The notes beneath the pieces were generated by a model. It did no database searches. It saw nothing but the letters and a program-made list of their open reading frames with translations, and had not been told where the DNA came from. Below, piece after piece: positions 51,754 through 61,625 of a DNA stretch of 64,000 bases (position 1 is its first letter; each line of letters starts with the position of its first letter). The DNA comes from DASXRU01 sp034665305 (lineage in GTDB: Bacteria; Acidobacteriota; Blastocatellia; Pyrinomonadales; Pyrinomonadaceae), in NCBI GenBank assembly GCA_034665305.1, contig JAXDFZ010000014.1, positions 124,001-188,000 on the forward strand, written 5' to 3'. The translations under genes and the position numbers were made by a program.

Positions 51754-52470
51754 TCACTGTTGTTTGATGATAATGGGTTTTCCGTTCGAGGTCTTGCCAG
51801 CCGCTGAGTTAAAGATGTAAAGCGTATATGTTCCCGGAGTAGTGATCGTCACAGGAATTCGAAGGCTGGTGCTGCTCTTATTGGTGATGACATCATTTGG
51901 GATAGCGCATTTTCCGAAGGCGTCGCACCACCCTCCATAAATCATTCCGCGCGCGCTTGAGGCTTCGAATCCGTCTCCGGTCGCCGTAATGTAGAATTGC
52001 TGACCCACTAAGCCACTAGATGGCACCACGGAATCGAGTCGAGGCGATGACTGACCGGAAGGATATCTCGGATCAAAATAACCTTGAATGGTACGTGATT
52101 CCGGCGTTACCGTGCGTGTTGAAATAGCGCAATCGCCATAGTTTGACTCTTCTACGGTTAATTCGACACCCCCATCTGGTTTAAGTTTAACATTACGAAC
52201 GACCGAAACATGGCCGTACTGCGCGAGAGTTCCGGGTGCAGGCATCACAGCCACCGATCCGACTGTCGGGAATCTATGGTTAATAATATTCTTCTTTGCT
52301 TGATAGTATGTAAGATCTGTCGCTGGCAATGTAACTTGCGTGCGTGCATATTTCACACAGTTACCTTGTACCGTGTTACTGTCACAGACAAAAGCATTTG
52401 TAGGCTGTGACATTAGTAAAGCTGAACTAATGATTGTGAGTGTGACGAGGAAAACGAAAGCTCTTTTCAT
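51754..52470 (-). CDS. secreted CHAP-domain protein with IPT-like C-terminus
   Basis: 238 residues with a signal peptide (FVFLVTLTIISSALLMSQP). The CHAP-type peptidase/amidase site is visible: Cys38 in QGNCVKYAR, His87 in QYGHVSVV, and the acidic/Asn pair in EESNYG (107-112). CHAP domains cleave peptidoglycan peptide or amide bonds. The C-terminal 90 residues (VPSSGLVGQQFYITATGDGF) look like an IPT/TIG Ig-like fold. This order, enzyme plus Ig-like domain, suits an exported cell-wall-acting protein. A small open frame overlaps its stop by GTGA but I do not trust it. Confidence 0.75.
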   Translation of the reverse strand: MKRAFVFLVTLTIISSALLMSQPTNAFVCDSNTVQGNCVKYARTQVTLPATDLTYYQAKKNIINHRFPTVGSVAVMPAPGTLAQYGHVSVVRNVKLKPDGGVELTVEESNYGDCAISTRTVTPESRTIQGYFDPRYPSGQSSPRLDSVVPSSGLVGQQFYITATGDGFEASSARGMIYGGWCDAFGKCAIPNDVITNKSSTSLRIPVTITTPGTYTLYIFNSAAGKTSNGKPIIIKQQ

Positions 52471-53109
52471 CTCTTACCTCCAACTACTAGGGGAACTGAG
52501 GATGTTTTGACTTAGTGTACCATCAACTACTGCGCTTGTTAAGCCAGTCGTCCAACATGATTAATGAGTGATTATCGATTAATTCTCACCATCGTATACG
52601 GAACTCCGCGGTTAATCACCAAGTCATTCGCATATTCTCGACAAAGTAGGCTGCCGGTGCGACACTGACGGGAATCCGCCCGAATCATCTGCAGTCTGCT
52701 TTCGAACCGGGCAAGACAGGCGCGGCGGGAGTCCAAAACTCTCGCCGCGTTGTGTGCTTGGCATAGTCCTCTCCCGATACAAGAAATCTTGCATCAAACG
52801 GTTTTCAGGACTCTAGATTTTCTTGTTGACAGCTCTGCTGACTGGGCATACAGTCCTCGGCGTAATTTTCATCGACCTTTTGTTTACGCCCGACCTACCT
52901 CGAAGTCTTGCGTGGACAAAGTTTTTCTTTAAGCCAGATTGAGAAACGTCCTCATAAGCGGATCTCAATCTTCCGCTTCCTTAAGGAAGAATTTCAGATG
53001 TGCCTTTCCTTGCCGTCACACGACCTCAGACCAAGAAAGATCAGCTTGCATCCTTCTGAGCGAATGTAACCCAAGCGATAGGGCTCCACCCACTCACAAG
53101 GAGCTACTC
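52471..53109. other. intergenic region upstream of the RHS gene
   Basis: 639 bases, AT-richer on the left. Divergent promoters for the CHAP gene and the RHS gene must be here. The RHS reading frame stays open from 52939, but the first 57 codons do not look like protein and lack a ribosome site. I see no repeat or RNA gene. Confidence 0.4.
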
Positions 53110-56100
53110 ATGCGGCAGAGCCACTCCCGGATCCTCCGAAAACTTAATCTGCGTTTTTGGCTTTCCTATTGCCTGGTTGCCTGGCTGATAACCTCACCCG
53201 TGATAGCGGCGGGAGCTGTGAAGGAACAATTATTACTAGCGAGAGTATCGTTGTCGGATTTCATACAAGGGAATGGGCAGGGAAGAGGTCACGACCGCGG
53301 CATGCCGCCTGCACCGCCCGTTCCGTCGCGCTCTCAACCTAAACCACCGCCGTCAAGAGCCGAGCGAGAGGCTCGCGTATTTCGTATTCAGCTCAACGTC
53401 AATGGCGAGCAATGGTTCGCATCGAAACAACGGTTTTCCATCGGTGCGGTACCGATCGATAAGGACGGTAATGCGGTGCACGGACTGGCCGTGGAATGGA
53501 GCACCAGCAATAAGGAAGTAGTCTCCGTTACCAGAGATGGAAAAGCCATTGCAGGTAGCGCCGGTAGCGCTCGCTTGATTGCGCGGGCGGGTCACAAACA
53601 GGAAACCGTAAAGATCAATGTATACGACAATAGTCAAAACACGTCACAGGAAACTGCTTCGAGTAGCCGCAAACGATCTGGGAAGGGAGGTCTTTTGGCG
53701 CGATGGGGAAAGGGCAAAACAGATTTCGCCCACCCGGTAATGCCGACCGCTCCAGACGATCGGCTGCCTGATTCTGAAACAAACACTCTTTACCAACCAG
53801 CGAACAAAGTTGGAAAACCCGAAGGAAAAACCGAAGCTATTGCCTCGACGCCTCCTGCAGCCACGGAGGGTATGGAAACACCAGGCAGCGCCAACTCCGA
53901 ATTTGGCGTTTCGCTGGTGGGTCTCCCGGGGAGGCAACTGAATACTAGTCTCAGCCTGAATTACAACAGCCGGGTCTGGCACAAGTCCTTTAACGGGTCG
54001 ACGACAAAGATGTACTACGACGTGGATTTTGGCTGGCCAGGGCCGGGCTTTCGTCTAGGGTACGGCCAGATCGAATATCAGGGTAGTGCGGGCGTTACGT
54101 TGGTCGAAGCGGACGGAACCAGACGGCAAATGACCAGCATAGGATCATATACCTACCGCACCACCGATGGTTCGTTCATTACCTTCTACGGCGGCCAGTG
54201 GGGCGGCACAGTCACTTATCCGGACGGCACTCATATATGGTACGGCTCTACAAGTGGGCCACGCAGCTACTCCGGGGCCGTCACTGATCGGCAGGGCAAT
54301 TACATTTCCATTTATTATGTGAACGGTGTGGGACCAAAAATATCGCTCATCGTTGACACCTTAGGCCGTTACATTCAGTTTTACTATTCCGGAAATGATC
54401 TGGTTGCCATCACCGCCCCAGGTTATGACGGAGGAGCCGATCGACAGGTTGCCAGGTTCTACTACGAAACCATTACGCTGCCCATTTGCTGCGACACCTA
54501 CACACTTTTCGCCTATGGCATTCAAGTCAATTCTGCCTCGACCGCGCGCGTGCTTCGCTATGTTTACTTGCCGGGAACTCAAAATGGTTACCGTTACGAT
54601 TACTCGCCTTATGGCATGATCTATAAAACGTCTCAACTTCGTGGGATGACTGTCGACACTAATTCGCTCGCTTCCATGGGGTCAGTAACCTCCGATGGCA
54701 GCGTGGCCGCTACCACTGAATATAATTATCCCCTGACGGCGCAGGTACTCTCAGACGTTCCCAAATATACAACTCGCACCGACGACTGGGCGGGACGGAC
54801 TACGGCGTCCGCTCCAGTTTGGACATTCGCATCAGATGAGGCTACCGGTATCTCGTCGGTCACGAGTCCTGCTCCGGAAAACGCCGTTACGGAAACGCAG
54901 TCCGACACCACCACCGGGCAGGTCCAGAGTGTCACCGTCAAATATCAGGGCACGATATTGTCAAAAAGTTCGTTCACCTGGGAATCTAGTACCGCCGGTC
55001 CGCGAATGCAGAAGGTCGAGACAACCAATGAAGCCCAGGAGACGAGGGCCACAACGTTTAGCTATGATCCCAACACAATCTTCAACAATGTGACGGTGGT
55101 AAGTGAGAGGGGCTTTGCCTCGCCAGGCACATTGGGCACAGAACTCAGACGTGTAGAAACCACCTACGAGAACAGCACCAACTATACTAATCGCGGCCTA
55201 ATTCACCTGCCCTTAACGATTAAGGTTTTTGGCGGGGGCTCTTACACACCGGCTTCTTACGTGGCCTATACCTATGACCAGGGCGCCTTAATGGAGCGGC
55301 CAGGAATAATCATGCACGACCCAGCTTACGATCCTGATGCCGGTGAATATTGCTATGAGGAATGTGTCGAATGGGATTACTGGTATGTTAACTGTGTTCG
55401 ATGGAACCAGTATTGTTATCCTATTTACGATGCCTCCACCGCTTACCGCGGCAATGTTACGACGGTCACTGCCTTTGCCGATGCTGCCAATGCGGGCGGA
55501 TCCAATACCAACACAATGAGCTATGACATTGCCGGCAATGTCGTGGAAGAGACTGTGAACTGCTGTCGCCGGAAGACCTTCGCTTACTCGGACGACTATT
55601 ACAACGCATACGTCACTGCTCAAACTCGTGGCGAGACGGGCCAGCTTTCGAGCACCACTGGCTACGATTTCAATACAGGAGTGATCCGCACTGGAGTCAA
55701 TGAGAATAACCGGACCACGACTATGCATTATGACTCTGCTTCGTTGCGCCCGTCGGCCATTGACCGCGCTCAGGGTAGCACTACGTTTGTTTATTATGAT
55801 CAGTTGGTAAGCGATCCGGATACGGCCCATAAACACAGCTATGTGTTAACGACAACTCAGCGTGACGCAAATACCTCAATTTCGAGCTATCAATATTTGG
55901 ACGGCCGGGGAGCCGTTGCGCGCTCGTTTAGCGGGTACACGTCTGCCCAGGGCTGGGTTACACAGGACGCTGAATATGATGAGGTGGGCAGAGTCAAGCA
56001 AAGCAGTCTGCCTTATTATTCCAGTGGTGCCTCGAGCGCCATCAACCCAGCAGGCTTATGGGCCACAAATGCCTATGACAGGCTGAACCGCCTTACCTCC

Positions 56101-59100
56101 ACGACCGCACCTTCAGGTGACAGTACCTCGACGACTATCACGGCGTCCGTTTCCTATGCCGGCACAGTCACCACCAGCACCGACGCGGCGCTGAGGCAAC
56201 GGCGACTGATCGCTGACGCTCTAGGCCATTTGATTTATCTTGATGAGCCCGACACGAATGGGAACCTGGGAACCGTCTCATCTCCGGCCCAGCGGACCGC
56301 CTATGAATATGACGCGCTGGACAACTTGACGAAGATTACACAGGGGACGCAGGTTAGCCAGTTCAAGTATGATTCACTTTCGCGTTTGACGCATGAAAAG
56401 CGGATCGAGGCCGACGCAAAATTAAATGATGCCGGCACCTATATCTCGGGCGGCAGCCTGTGGACTTCGGTGTATGTCTATAACTCATTTGGGTTAATGA
56501 CCGATGTTTATGATGCCAAAGGCACCCGCACACAATTCGGTTATGACACCCTGAATCGCCTCAAGACAGTCACACACTCGGGCGAAAGCACCCAGACGCC
56601 GACCGTCACCTACACCTATGGCGATGAACTGAATCCGGTGCCGGCGGACGGCAAGGACCGGATTGCCAAGGTTGAAACCTCAGTCGTGGGTACAACGGCA
56701 TCCACCGCACAGGAGCTTGATTACGATTTGATGGGCCGGGTTACTACTCAGAGAGAGAAGATCGGTGCCACAACCTACACGCTGGGATATGCTTACAATT
56801 ATTTAGGGCAGCTGACAAGCTGCACTCACCCTTCTGGCCGTGTAATCAGTTACGGCCTCGATGCCGCTTCCAGGCTAATAAGCGTTGGCGATAGTGCAAA
56901 TAGGATCTCAGCGTCAGGCTACACCTATGCAGCCCATGGCGGGCTCACCGGGGAGACGTGGGGAAATGGCGGGGTCGAAAGCATCGCCTATAACCGCAGC
57001 TTACAACCTCAATCGCTGATGCTTACCCGGAACAACTCGGAGATCCAGCGCCTTGAATACAAATACGGTGTCGCCGATATCAGCTCCGGCACGGTTGATG
57101 AGACCAAAAACACTGGTCAAGTTGCCCGCATCGAGGGCTTTATTGGTGGCACGAAACAATGGCAACAGCGCTACAACTATGACAGCATTGGCCGTCTCAA
57201 TAAGGCTAAAGAAGTCAGAGGCGATAATAATCAACAAGCTTGGCAAGCAGCCTATACGTACGACCCATGGGGCAATCGCTTCCAATCCGGAGGGGAGAAC
57301 GCGGGTGTCGGGTATACCGCGGTGGTTACATCGGACGTAAACACAACGAACAATCGCTTCATTTCCACCGGTCAAACTCCGGTCGCTTACGATGATGCTG
57401 GCCGGATAACGAGTGACAGCAAGTTTCGTGGCATGCAGTATCAGTACGATACCAACGGCCGAATGCGCTGGGCCGCAAGATTGGACGGTACCGGTGCAAC
57501 CAGCGCAACTTTTGATGGCTCCGGCCAGCGGGTACAGACCACTCTGAACGGGATCACCCGCAACTTTGTTTACAACGTTTCGGGGCAGTTGGTAGCCGAG
57601 TACCGCCAAGGGGTGCTGGATCGGGAGTATATCTACCAGGGCGGCGCCCTGCTGGCTTCTGACGAACAACCGCGAAGTTGTTCGTTACCCACCAGCACGT
57701 TTGTGGAGAATTTCTACTCTGGCGCATTGGGCCGGGCGACTGTTGACCCGGAGTCACCGCAATGGACCGCTACTCTGGATCAGGCGATGGCGCAAGGTTT
57801 CGATCCACTGTTGACTCAAGCTCAAAGCCTGGGAAACACTCTCTTTACCTCAACTGAATACGCCAACCGCAATCGCAACAACACACAGTTTGTAACCGAT
57901 CTCTATTGGGCTTACCTGCAACGCGGTCCAGACCAGGGTGGATTGGATTTCTGGGTATACCAACTCACCTACAACGGCGCCTCGCGAGAAACCATTCGCG
58001 GAGAGTTCGCCCGCAGCCTGGAGTTCCAGTACAAAGTTGCGGGAGTTTGCTCGGCGCTGGGCGGCACGGCCGCGGTGAAATATGTCTTCATGGACCATCA
58101 GGGCTCAGCGCGCGCGTTAATGGATGGCAACGGTACCGTGCTGGCCCGCCATGATTACTTGCCGTTCGGCGAAGAACTGTGGGCGACCACCGGAATGCGG
58201 ACCGCCGGGCAAAAGTTCGGTACTATGGATCAAAGCAGAGTACGTTATGCCTTAACAGAGAAAGACGAAGCTACCGGACTCGATCATACCTGGTTTAGAA
58301 AATATGAGAATTCTTCGGGCCGCTGGACTACTCCTGAGCCGCTCGGAGGCAGTGTGAGTGACCCTCAATCTTTCAATGCGTACACGTACTCCTCAAATGA
58401 TCCCGTGAACGCCATAGACCCCTCCGGGCTTGAGAGTTGCTATGATGCCTGGTGCGGTTGGGGTAGTTTTGGCGGCTGGGGTGGCGAGTACATGGGAGGT
58501 AACGGGTGGGGCAGCGATCCTCGTCCCGGACAAGCTATAATCAAGGAAGATGAGATGGCGTGGGATATGGTGCTGCGCCGCTATCACAGAGGTACTCGAG
58601 AGGGTCATCCAAGGGGCTGGAGCAGCGATTTTGACAATGAGCGAACAGATGATTGCTGGCGGTTTGCTGCTGAAGTGGACCGAATTGCCGATGAAGCATT
58701 GGTCCATAATAATAATGCCAGTACTAACTCCTTCCCTCACAACGTGAACTATTTTATGGACAGAGTGGCACAAAGATTCACCGGCATGCACTCCGCCACA
58801 ATTTGGTCAGCAGCTTTGCAGGGAAGGGGACATCCTCCAATTGCCGGCTTCAACGCGCGCGAGTTTGGTAGTAGCGGTTTTCGTGAGCAGTTCTATGAAC
58901 GACCTCCTGGAAACAACCAGGTAAGACATGCGGCCGGGGGTTTGGTTGCGGGATACGCTGGCATAGGGCTTGAAAGAATGAACGCCAGGGAAAACCCCAA
59001 CGATCCGCGGGGTCGCAACGACATAAACCTGAACAATCAAACCGTTCCGATGGGGGAAAGACTTGCTGGAGGAGGTAATGAGAGCACACAGATGCTCGCC

Positions 59101-59145
59101 CAACACTTAGGGCAATGGATCAGGGATACGCTTTGCACCCCTTGA
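53110..59145 (+). CDS. RHS repeat protein with Big2-like, DUF4214 and polymorphic C-terminal domains
   Basis: 2011 residues from the ATG at 53110, chosen for AAGGAG 6 bases upstream and the signal segment (LSYCLVAWLITSPVIAAG). Order: signal, Big2/Ig-like (about 85-180, WSTSNKEVVSVT and GSAGSARLIARAG), a long YD/RHS repeat region (about 260-1510), an inserted DUF4214 domain (about 1526-1640, FYSGALGRATVDPES and YWAYLQRGPDQGGLDFW), the end of the RHS core (DHQGSARALMDGNGTVLARH to NDPVNAIDPSGL, about 1775) and a 237-residue tip. The tip contains VRHAAGGLVAGYAGIG and a Gly/Trp-rich start; it is the variable part that in RHS proteins is usually a toxin. DUF4214 normally stands outside RHS shells, so its position within the core is odd. 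Confidence 0.88.
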   Translation: MRQSHSRILRKLNLRFWLSYCLVAWLITSPVIAAGAVKEQLLLARVSLSDFIQGNGQGRGHDRGMPPAPPVPSRSQPKPPPSRAEREARVFRIQLNVNGEQWFASKQRFSIGAVPIDKDGNAVHGLAVEWSTSNKEVVSVTRDGKAIAGSAGSARLIARAGHKQETVKINVYDNSQNTSQETASSSRKRSGKGGLLARWGKGKTDFAHPVMPTAPDDRLPDSETNTLYQPANKVGKPEGKTEAIASTPPAATEGMETPGSANSEFGVSLVGLPGRQLNTSLSLNYNSRVWHKSFNGSTTKMYYDVDFGWPGPGFRLGYGQIEYQGSAGVTLVEADGTRRQMTSIGSYTYRTTDGSFITFYGGQWGGTVTYPDGTHIWYGSTSGPRSYSGAVTDRQGNYISIYYVNGVGPKISLIVDTLGRYIQFYYSGNDLVAITAPGYDGGADRQVARFYYETITLPICCDTYTLFAYGIQVNSASTARVLRYVYLPGTQNGYRYDYSPYGMIYKTSQLRGMTVDTNSLASMGSVTSDGSVAATTEYNYPLTAQVLSDVPKYTTRTDDWAGRTTASAPVWTFASDEATGISSVTSPAPENAVTETQSDTTTGQVQSVTVKYQGTILSKSSFTWESSTAGPRMQKVETTNEAQETRATTFSYDPNTIFNNVTVVSERGFASPGTLGTELRRVETTYENSTNYTNRGLIHLPLTIKVFGGGSYTPASYVAYTYDQGALMERPGIIMHDPAYDPDAGEYCYEECVEWDYWYVNCVRWNQYCYPIYDASTAYRGNVTTVTAFADAANAGGSNTNTMSYDIAGNVVEETVNCCRRKTFAYSDDYYNAYVTAQTRGETGQLSSTTGYDFNTGVIRTGVNENNRTTTMHYDSASLRPSAIDRAQGSTTFVYYDQLVSDPDTAHKHSYVLTTTQRDANTSISSYQYLDGRGAVARSFSGYTSAQGWVTQDAEYDEVGRVKQSSLPYYSSGASSAINPAGLWATNAYDRLNRLTSTTAPSGDSTSTTITASVSYAGTVTTSTDAALRQRRLIADALGHLIYLDEPDTNGNLGTVSSPAQRTAYEYDALDNLTKITQGTQVSQFKYDSLSRLTHEKRIEADAKLNDAGTYISGGSLWTSVYVYNSFGLMTDVYDAKGTRTQFGYDTLNRLKTVTHSGESTQTPTVTYTYGDELNPVPADGKDRIAKVETSVVGTTASTAQELDYDLMGRVTTQREKIGATTYTLGYAYNYLGQLTSCTHPSGRVISYGLDAASRLISVGDSANRISASGYTYAAHGGLTGETWGNGGVESIAYNRSLQPQSLMLTRNNSEIQRLEYKYGVADISSGTVDETKNTGQVARIEGFIGGTKQWQQRYNYDSIGRLNKAKEVRGDNNQQAWQAAYTYDPWGNRFQSGGENAGVGYTAVVTSDVNTTNNRFISTGQTPVAYDDAGRITSDSKFRGMQYQYDTNGRMRWAARLDGTGATSATFDGSGQRVQTTLNGITRNFVYNVSGQLVAEYRQGVLDREYIYQGGALLASDEQPRSCSLPTSTFVENFYSGALGRATVDPESPQWTATLDQAMAQGFDPLLTQAQSLGNTLFTSTEYANRNRNNTQFVTDLYWAYLQRGPDQGGLDFWVYQLTYNGASRETIRGEFARSLEFQYKVAGVCSALGGTAAVKYVFMDHQGSARALMDGNGTVLARHDYLPFGEELWATTGMRTAGQKFGTMDQSRVRYALTEKDEATGLDHTWFRKYENSSGRWTTPEPLGGSVSDPQSFNAYTYSSNDPVNAIDPSGLESCYDAWCGWGSFGGWGGEYMGGNGWGSDPRPGQAIIKEDEMAWDMVLRRYHRGTREGHPRGWSSDFDNERTDDCWRFAAEVDRIADEALVHNNNASTNSFPHNVNYFMDRVAQRFTGMHSATIWSAALQGRGHPPIAGFNAREFGSSGFREQFYERPPGNNQVRHAAGGLVAGYAGIGLERMNARENPNDPRGRNDINLNNQTVPMGERLAGGGNESTQMLAQHLGQWIRDTLCTP

Positions 59146-59192
59146 ACTTGCCACACAACATCTTGGGATGAACAGTAATGCGGAGGTTTTCG

Positions 59193-59759
59193 ATGCGCGT
59201 CATTCTAGTTCTCACCGCACTCGTGTTGGGTGTGTCCGTCTGGGGAATCAGTCACTTTCATGGCGGCACTCGTGGCAAGGTACTTGAAGAATGGGAGACG
59301 GCCAACACAACCTTCAGAGTGCGCGTAACCACATACGGAGAAAAGGCCCTCATTAATCCAGGGGCGTATTACGTCTTTCGATCGGCGCCGATCGGATCCG
59401 AAAGCTGGCGCGAGATCATGAACTTAAAGTTCGATGATCCGGTGCCAATACCCCGTGAGCAGATTCGCTTTGTAAACGATCGGATCGGTTACGTTTTTAT
59501 GGGAGAGGCATTTGCGGTGACCACCGATAGCGGCTATTCATGGGCTTTGTGGAATGCGGAGACTGAGCTAAAAGACCGCGTACATGTTCATTCTCGATCC
59601 ATTAAGCAGGTAAACATTGCCACAGATGGAGCGGGGTCGATGCACCTACATGAGAACCCCTTTCAACAAGGCCCTCCGCCGACCTTACGTACACAGGATT
59701 ACGGGCAACATTGGATATTAGAGCAAGGGACTCAGGTACCTTCCGCTAACGTTCAGTGA
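59193..59759 (+). CDS. membrane-anchored protein after RHS, candidate immunity
   Basis: 188 residues from the ATG at 59193, with GGAGG six bases upstream; the ATG at 59178 lacks one. One hydrophobic segment (MRVILVLTALVLGVSVWGIS) and a beta-rich extracytoplasmic domain (NTTFRVRVTTYGEK, IGYVFMGEAFAVTTDSGYSW). It follows the RHS gene by 48 bases on the same strand. RHS genes are often followed by an immunity gene for the toxin tip, so this is a candidate, but no immunity family was recognised. The domain resembles a sialidase/photosystem-like propeller blade, only weakly. Confidence 0.5.
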   Translation: MRVILVLTALVLGVSVWGISHFHGGTRGKVLEEWETANTTFRVRVTTYGEKALINPGAYYVFRSAPIGSESWREIMNLKFDDPVPIPREQIRFVNDRIGYVFMGEAFAVTTDSGYSWALWNAETELKDRVHVHSRSIKQVNIATDGAGSMHLHENPFQQGPPPTLRTQDYGQHWILEQGTQVPSANVQ

Positions 59760-59841
59760 TAATCAAAAAGGATCAACCACTACCGTCCGAGTACAACTTT
59801 TGTGAATTGTTTAGAACTTTGATTGCCTGCGGTTCAAACAG

Positions 59842-61065
59842 TTAGTCTATGCGTTGGCACAGAATCTTCTGCCCATCGTTTCCACTACTCGTCAGACTCA
59901 CAACCTTACCCAGTACATTACGGCTGAATGAAAATGAGTTAAAGCCTCCCACATTCGAGCCGCCGCGAAATTCATTTTTGGAAACCGGGATCAACGCAAT
60001 GTGTCCCTTTACCGAACTCGCGTGTAACCTATCGCCATCGCGATTGATCGTCAGGTTGTAACTTTCACCTTTGCTCTGACACTTGTACTTGCCTTCAAAC
60101 GCCGCAAAATCGGCCGAGCCTTGTTGCGACGTTTGTACGGCCGGCGGCCGAATCCAACCGACTAGGCGTTGAAAGCCAATGAGAGAGCTTCCTACTACAA
60201 CCAATGCCAGAATGAGCAGTCCGGGCAATGACCTCACCAGCCGGAGGAACGAGGGCCTACCGCGGCGCCGCGAATACTGGGTTCTTGAAGCATTGGAGCG
60301 TACGCGACCCGCGTCCCCGCGGTATCCGGTCTGTGACACGCTGGTTGCTCTGACAGGCAACAACGTCATCTCCCGGCTAGTGAGTGTTTGACTGATGCCA
60401 TCGAAATCGGCCTGCGCCCGGGTGTGTCGATCGGAACTTATCAATAACTGGTCGCCGTAGAGCACCCGGGTATTCGGATGCTTTGCGTGCCAGTCAGTCC
60501 ATATGGATGTGAGCAGATTGCCCATGCTCGAATCGCTAAAGAGTAGATTATGGGGAAGCGGATTGTTGGCAGAACGTCCCTGGGCCATCTCTTCCCCCGT
60601 TACGTTTCGCAGCCAGATAAAGTTATAGACGTATGGTGGAATTAGGTTGCGCTGCTCCAAATGGCGCTTCAAGGAAGCCGCCTGTTGTGCATTTTGGCGG
60701 GTCGCGTCATGCCAATCATCTCCATATCTAACACAGAGACGGTCACCGTCAAGCTTGACCCCTTCACGGCGGTGGCTCTTGACTTCAATTACCGCGCAAA
60801 GGTTACCCAGTAGAAATCTTCCAAGCTCGGATCCCTTATCCCGATCAGGAATCATGATCTCGGGCGGCTTGGCAAAAACTGCGAGCACAACGATATCAAG
60901 ATCCTGCACCGCTTGGCCGGGGCAATTGACGTCCACCAGGATGCGGACATCGGAATCCGGATCCTGCTCAATCCCGACCCAGAATTCACTCATTAGAGCG
61001 TAGAGCGATTCGGCGGCCGCGCGCTCGTCTGATTGGGCCTTGCCTATGACATGGAGGCGTATCAC
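59842..61065 (-). CDS. membrane protein with N-terminal NERD-type nuclease domain
   Basis: 407 residues. Residues about 1-200 resemble a NERD domain of the PD-(D/E)XK superfamily: Asp57 (QDLDIVVLA), Glu94-x-Lys96 (CAVIEVKSH) and the helix NAQQAASLKRHLEQR. A basic Ser/Arg linker (about 245-285) leads to one membrane segment at about 292-312 (LLILALVVVGSSLIGF), and the C-terminal 90 residues form a separate beta-type domain (YKCQSKGESYNLTINRDGD, HIALIPVSKNEF). Nuclease part would be cytoplasmic and the C-terminus outside. NERD proteins are thought to process DNA and occur in defence contexts. Convergent with the RHS unit. Confidence 0.7.
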   Translation of the reverse strand: MIRLHVIGKAQSDERAAAESLYALMSEFWVGIEQDPDSDVRILVDVNCPGQAVQDLDIVVLAVFAKPPEIMIPDRDKGSELGRFLLGNLCAVIEVKSHRREGVKLDGDRLCVRYGDDWHDATRQNAQQAASLKRHLEQRNLIPPYVYNFIWLRNVTGEEMAQGRSANNPLPHNLLFSDSSMGNLLTSIWTDWHAKHPNTRVLYGDQLLISSDRHTRAQADFDGISQTLTSREMTLLPVRATSVSQTGYRGDAGRVRSNASRTQYSRRRGRPSFLRLVRSLPGLLILALVVVGSSLIGFQRLVGWIRPPAVQTSQQGSADFAAFEGKYKCQSKGESYNLTINRDGDRLHASSVKGHIALIPVSKNEFRGGSNVGGFNSFSFSRNVLGKVVSLTSSGNDGQKILCQRID

Positions 61066-61334
61066 TGCTCAAGCTTCCTTTGCGTGGGTCTGCGCTTTAA
61101 CCGGGGATGAAATGATGGCGGCTGAGAGGGACTTCTGATATAAAAACCTCTATTAGTTCGTTTCTTTGACAGTCGACAGGCGAATCCATGGAGCGGCTCC
61201 ACAGCACTAAGTGATGAGCAGCGCCGGGAACTCATTGTTGAGGAACCCGGTGAGGCGAAAAAGCCGCCCCAGCATACTCCCAAATGGGAGGATGGATAAA
61301 GGCCGTGAGGAATCCCGCAGGGAGGGCTACTCTG

Positions 61335-61625
61335 ATGGGAACCTCGCGCCGTCCGCGGCCGGCTCGACTGGCGTCGAAACTGCGACAGATCCGTACCCGC
61401 CTTGGCCTCACGCAGGAGCAACTGGGAGAATTGCTTACCACTCGCAAATCGCCCGTCTATCCCGGTCACGTTTCGGAGTTTGAAAGAGGGAAGCGAGAGC
61501 CATCCTTACTGGCGCTACTGTCCTATGCCAGAACCGCCGGCCTTCCATTGGAGTTGTTAGTCGACGATAAGCTCGAGGTACCGGCGAGTCTACCCGGACC
61601 TGGAAAGCGTTTTACAAAGCCTTAA
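61335..61625 (+). CDS. XRE-family transcription regulator
   Basis: 96 residues from the ATG at 61335, preceded by GGAGGG 8 bases upstream; the frame extends 17 codons further, without a ribosome site. The helix-turn-helix lies at about 15-70: LASKLRQIRTRLGLTQEQLG and the recognition region PGHVSEFERGKREPSLLALL. The tail ends ELLVDDKLEVP, common to a small family of regulators in this group of bacteria. Likely controls accessory genes nearby. The upstream 36 bases overlap the end of an unexplained open frame (61150-61299). Confidence 0.85.
   Translation: MGTSRRPRPARLASKLRQIRTRLGLTQEQLGELLTTRKSPVYPGHVSEFERGKREPSLLALLSYARTAGLPLELLVDDKLEVPASLPGPGKRFTKP

Noticed and set aside
51560..51757. 65-codon minus-strand frame overlapping the CHAP stop by GTGA
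   Set aside because: Coupling is suggestive, but the peptide shows no motif and no signal, and the plus strand is also open there. I cannot support it as a gene.
52939..53109. N-terminal extension of the RHS protein
   Set aside because: The first 57 codons lack a ribosome site and precede a clear site plus signal peptide at 53110.
55288..55836. 182-codon minus-strand frame inside the RHS gene
   Set aside because: Shadow of RHS repeats; several such frames occur along the gene and share the same shadow pattern.
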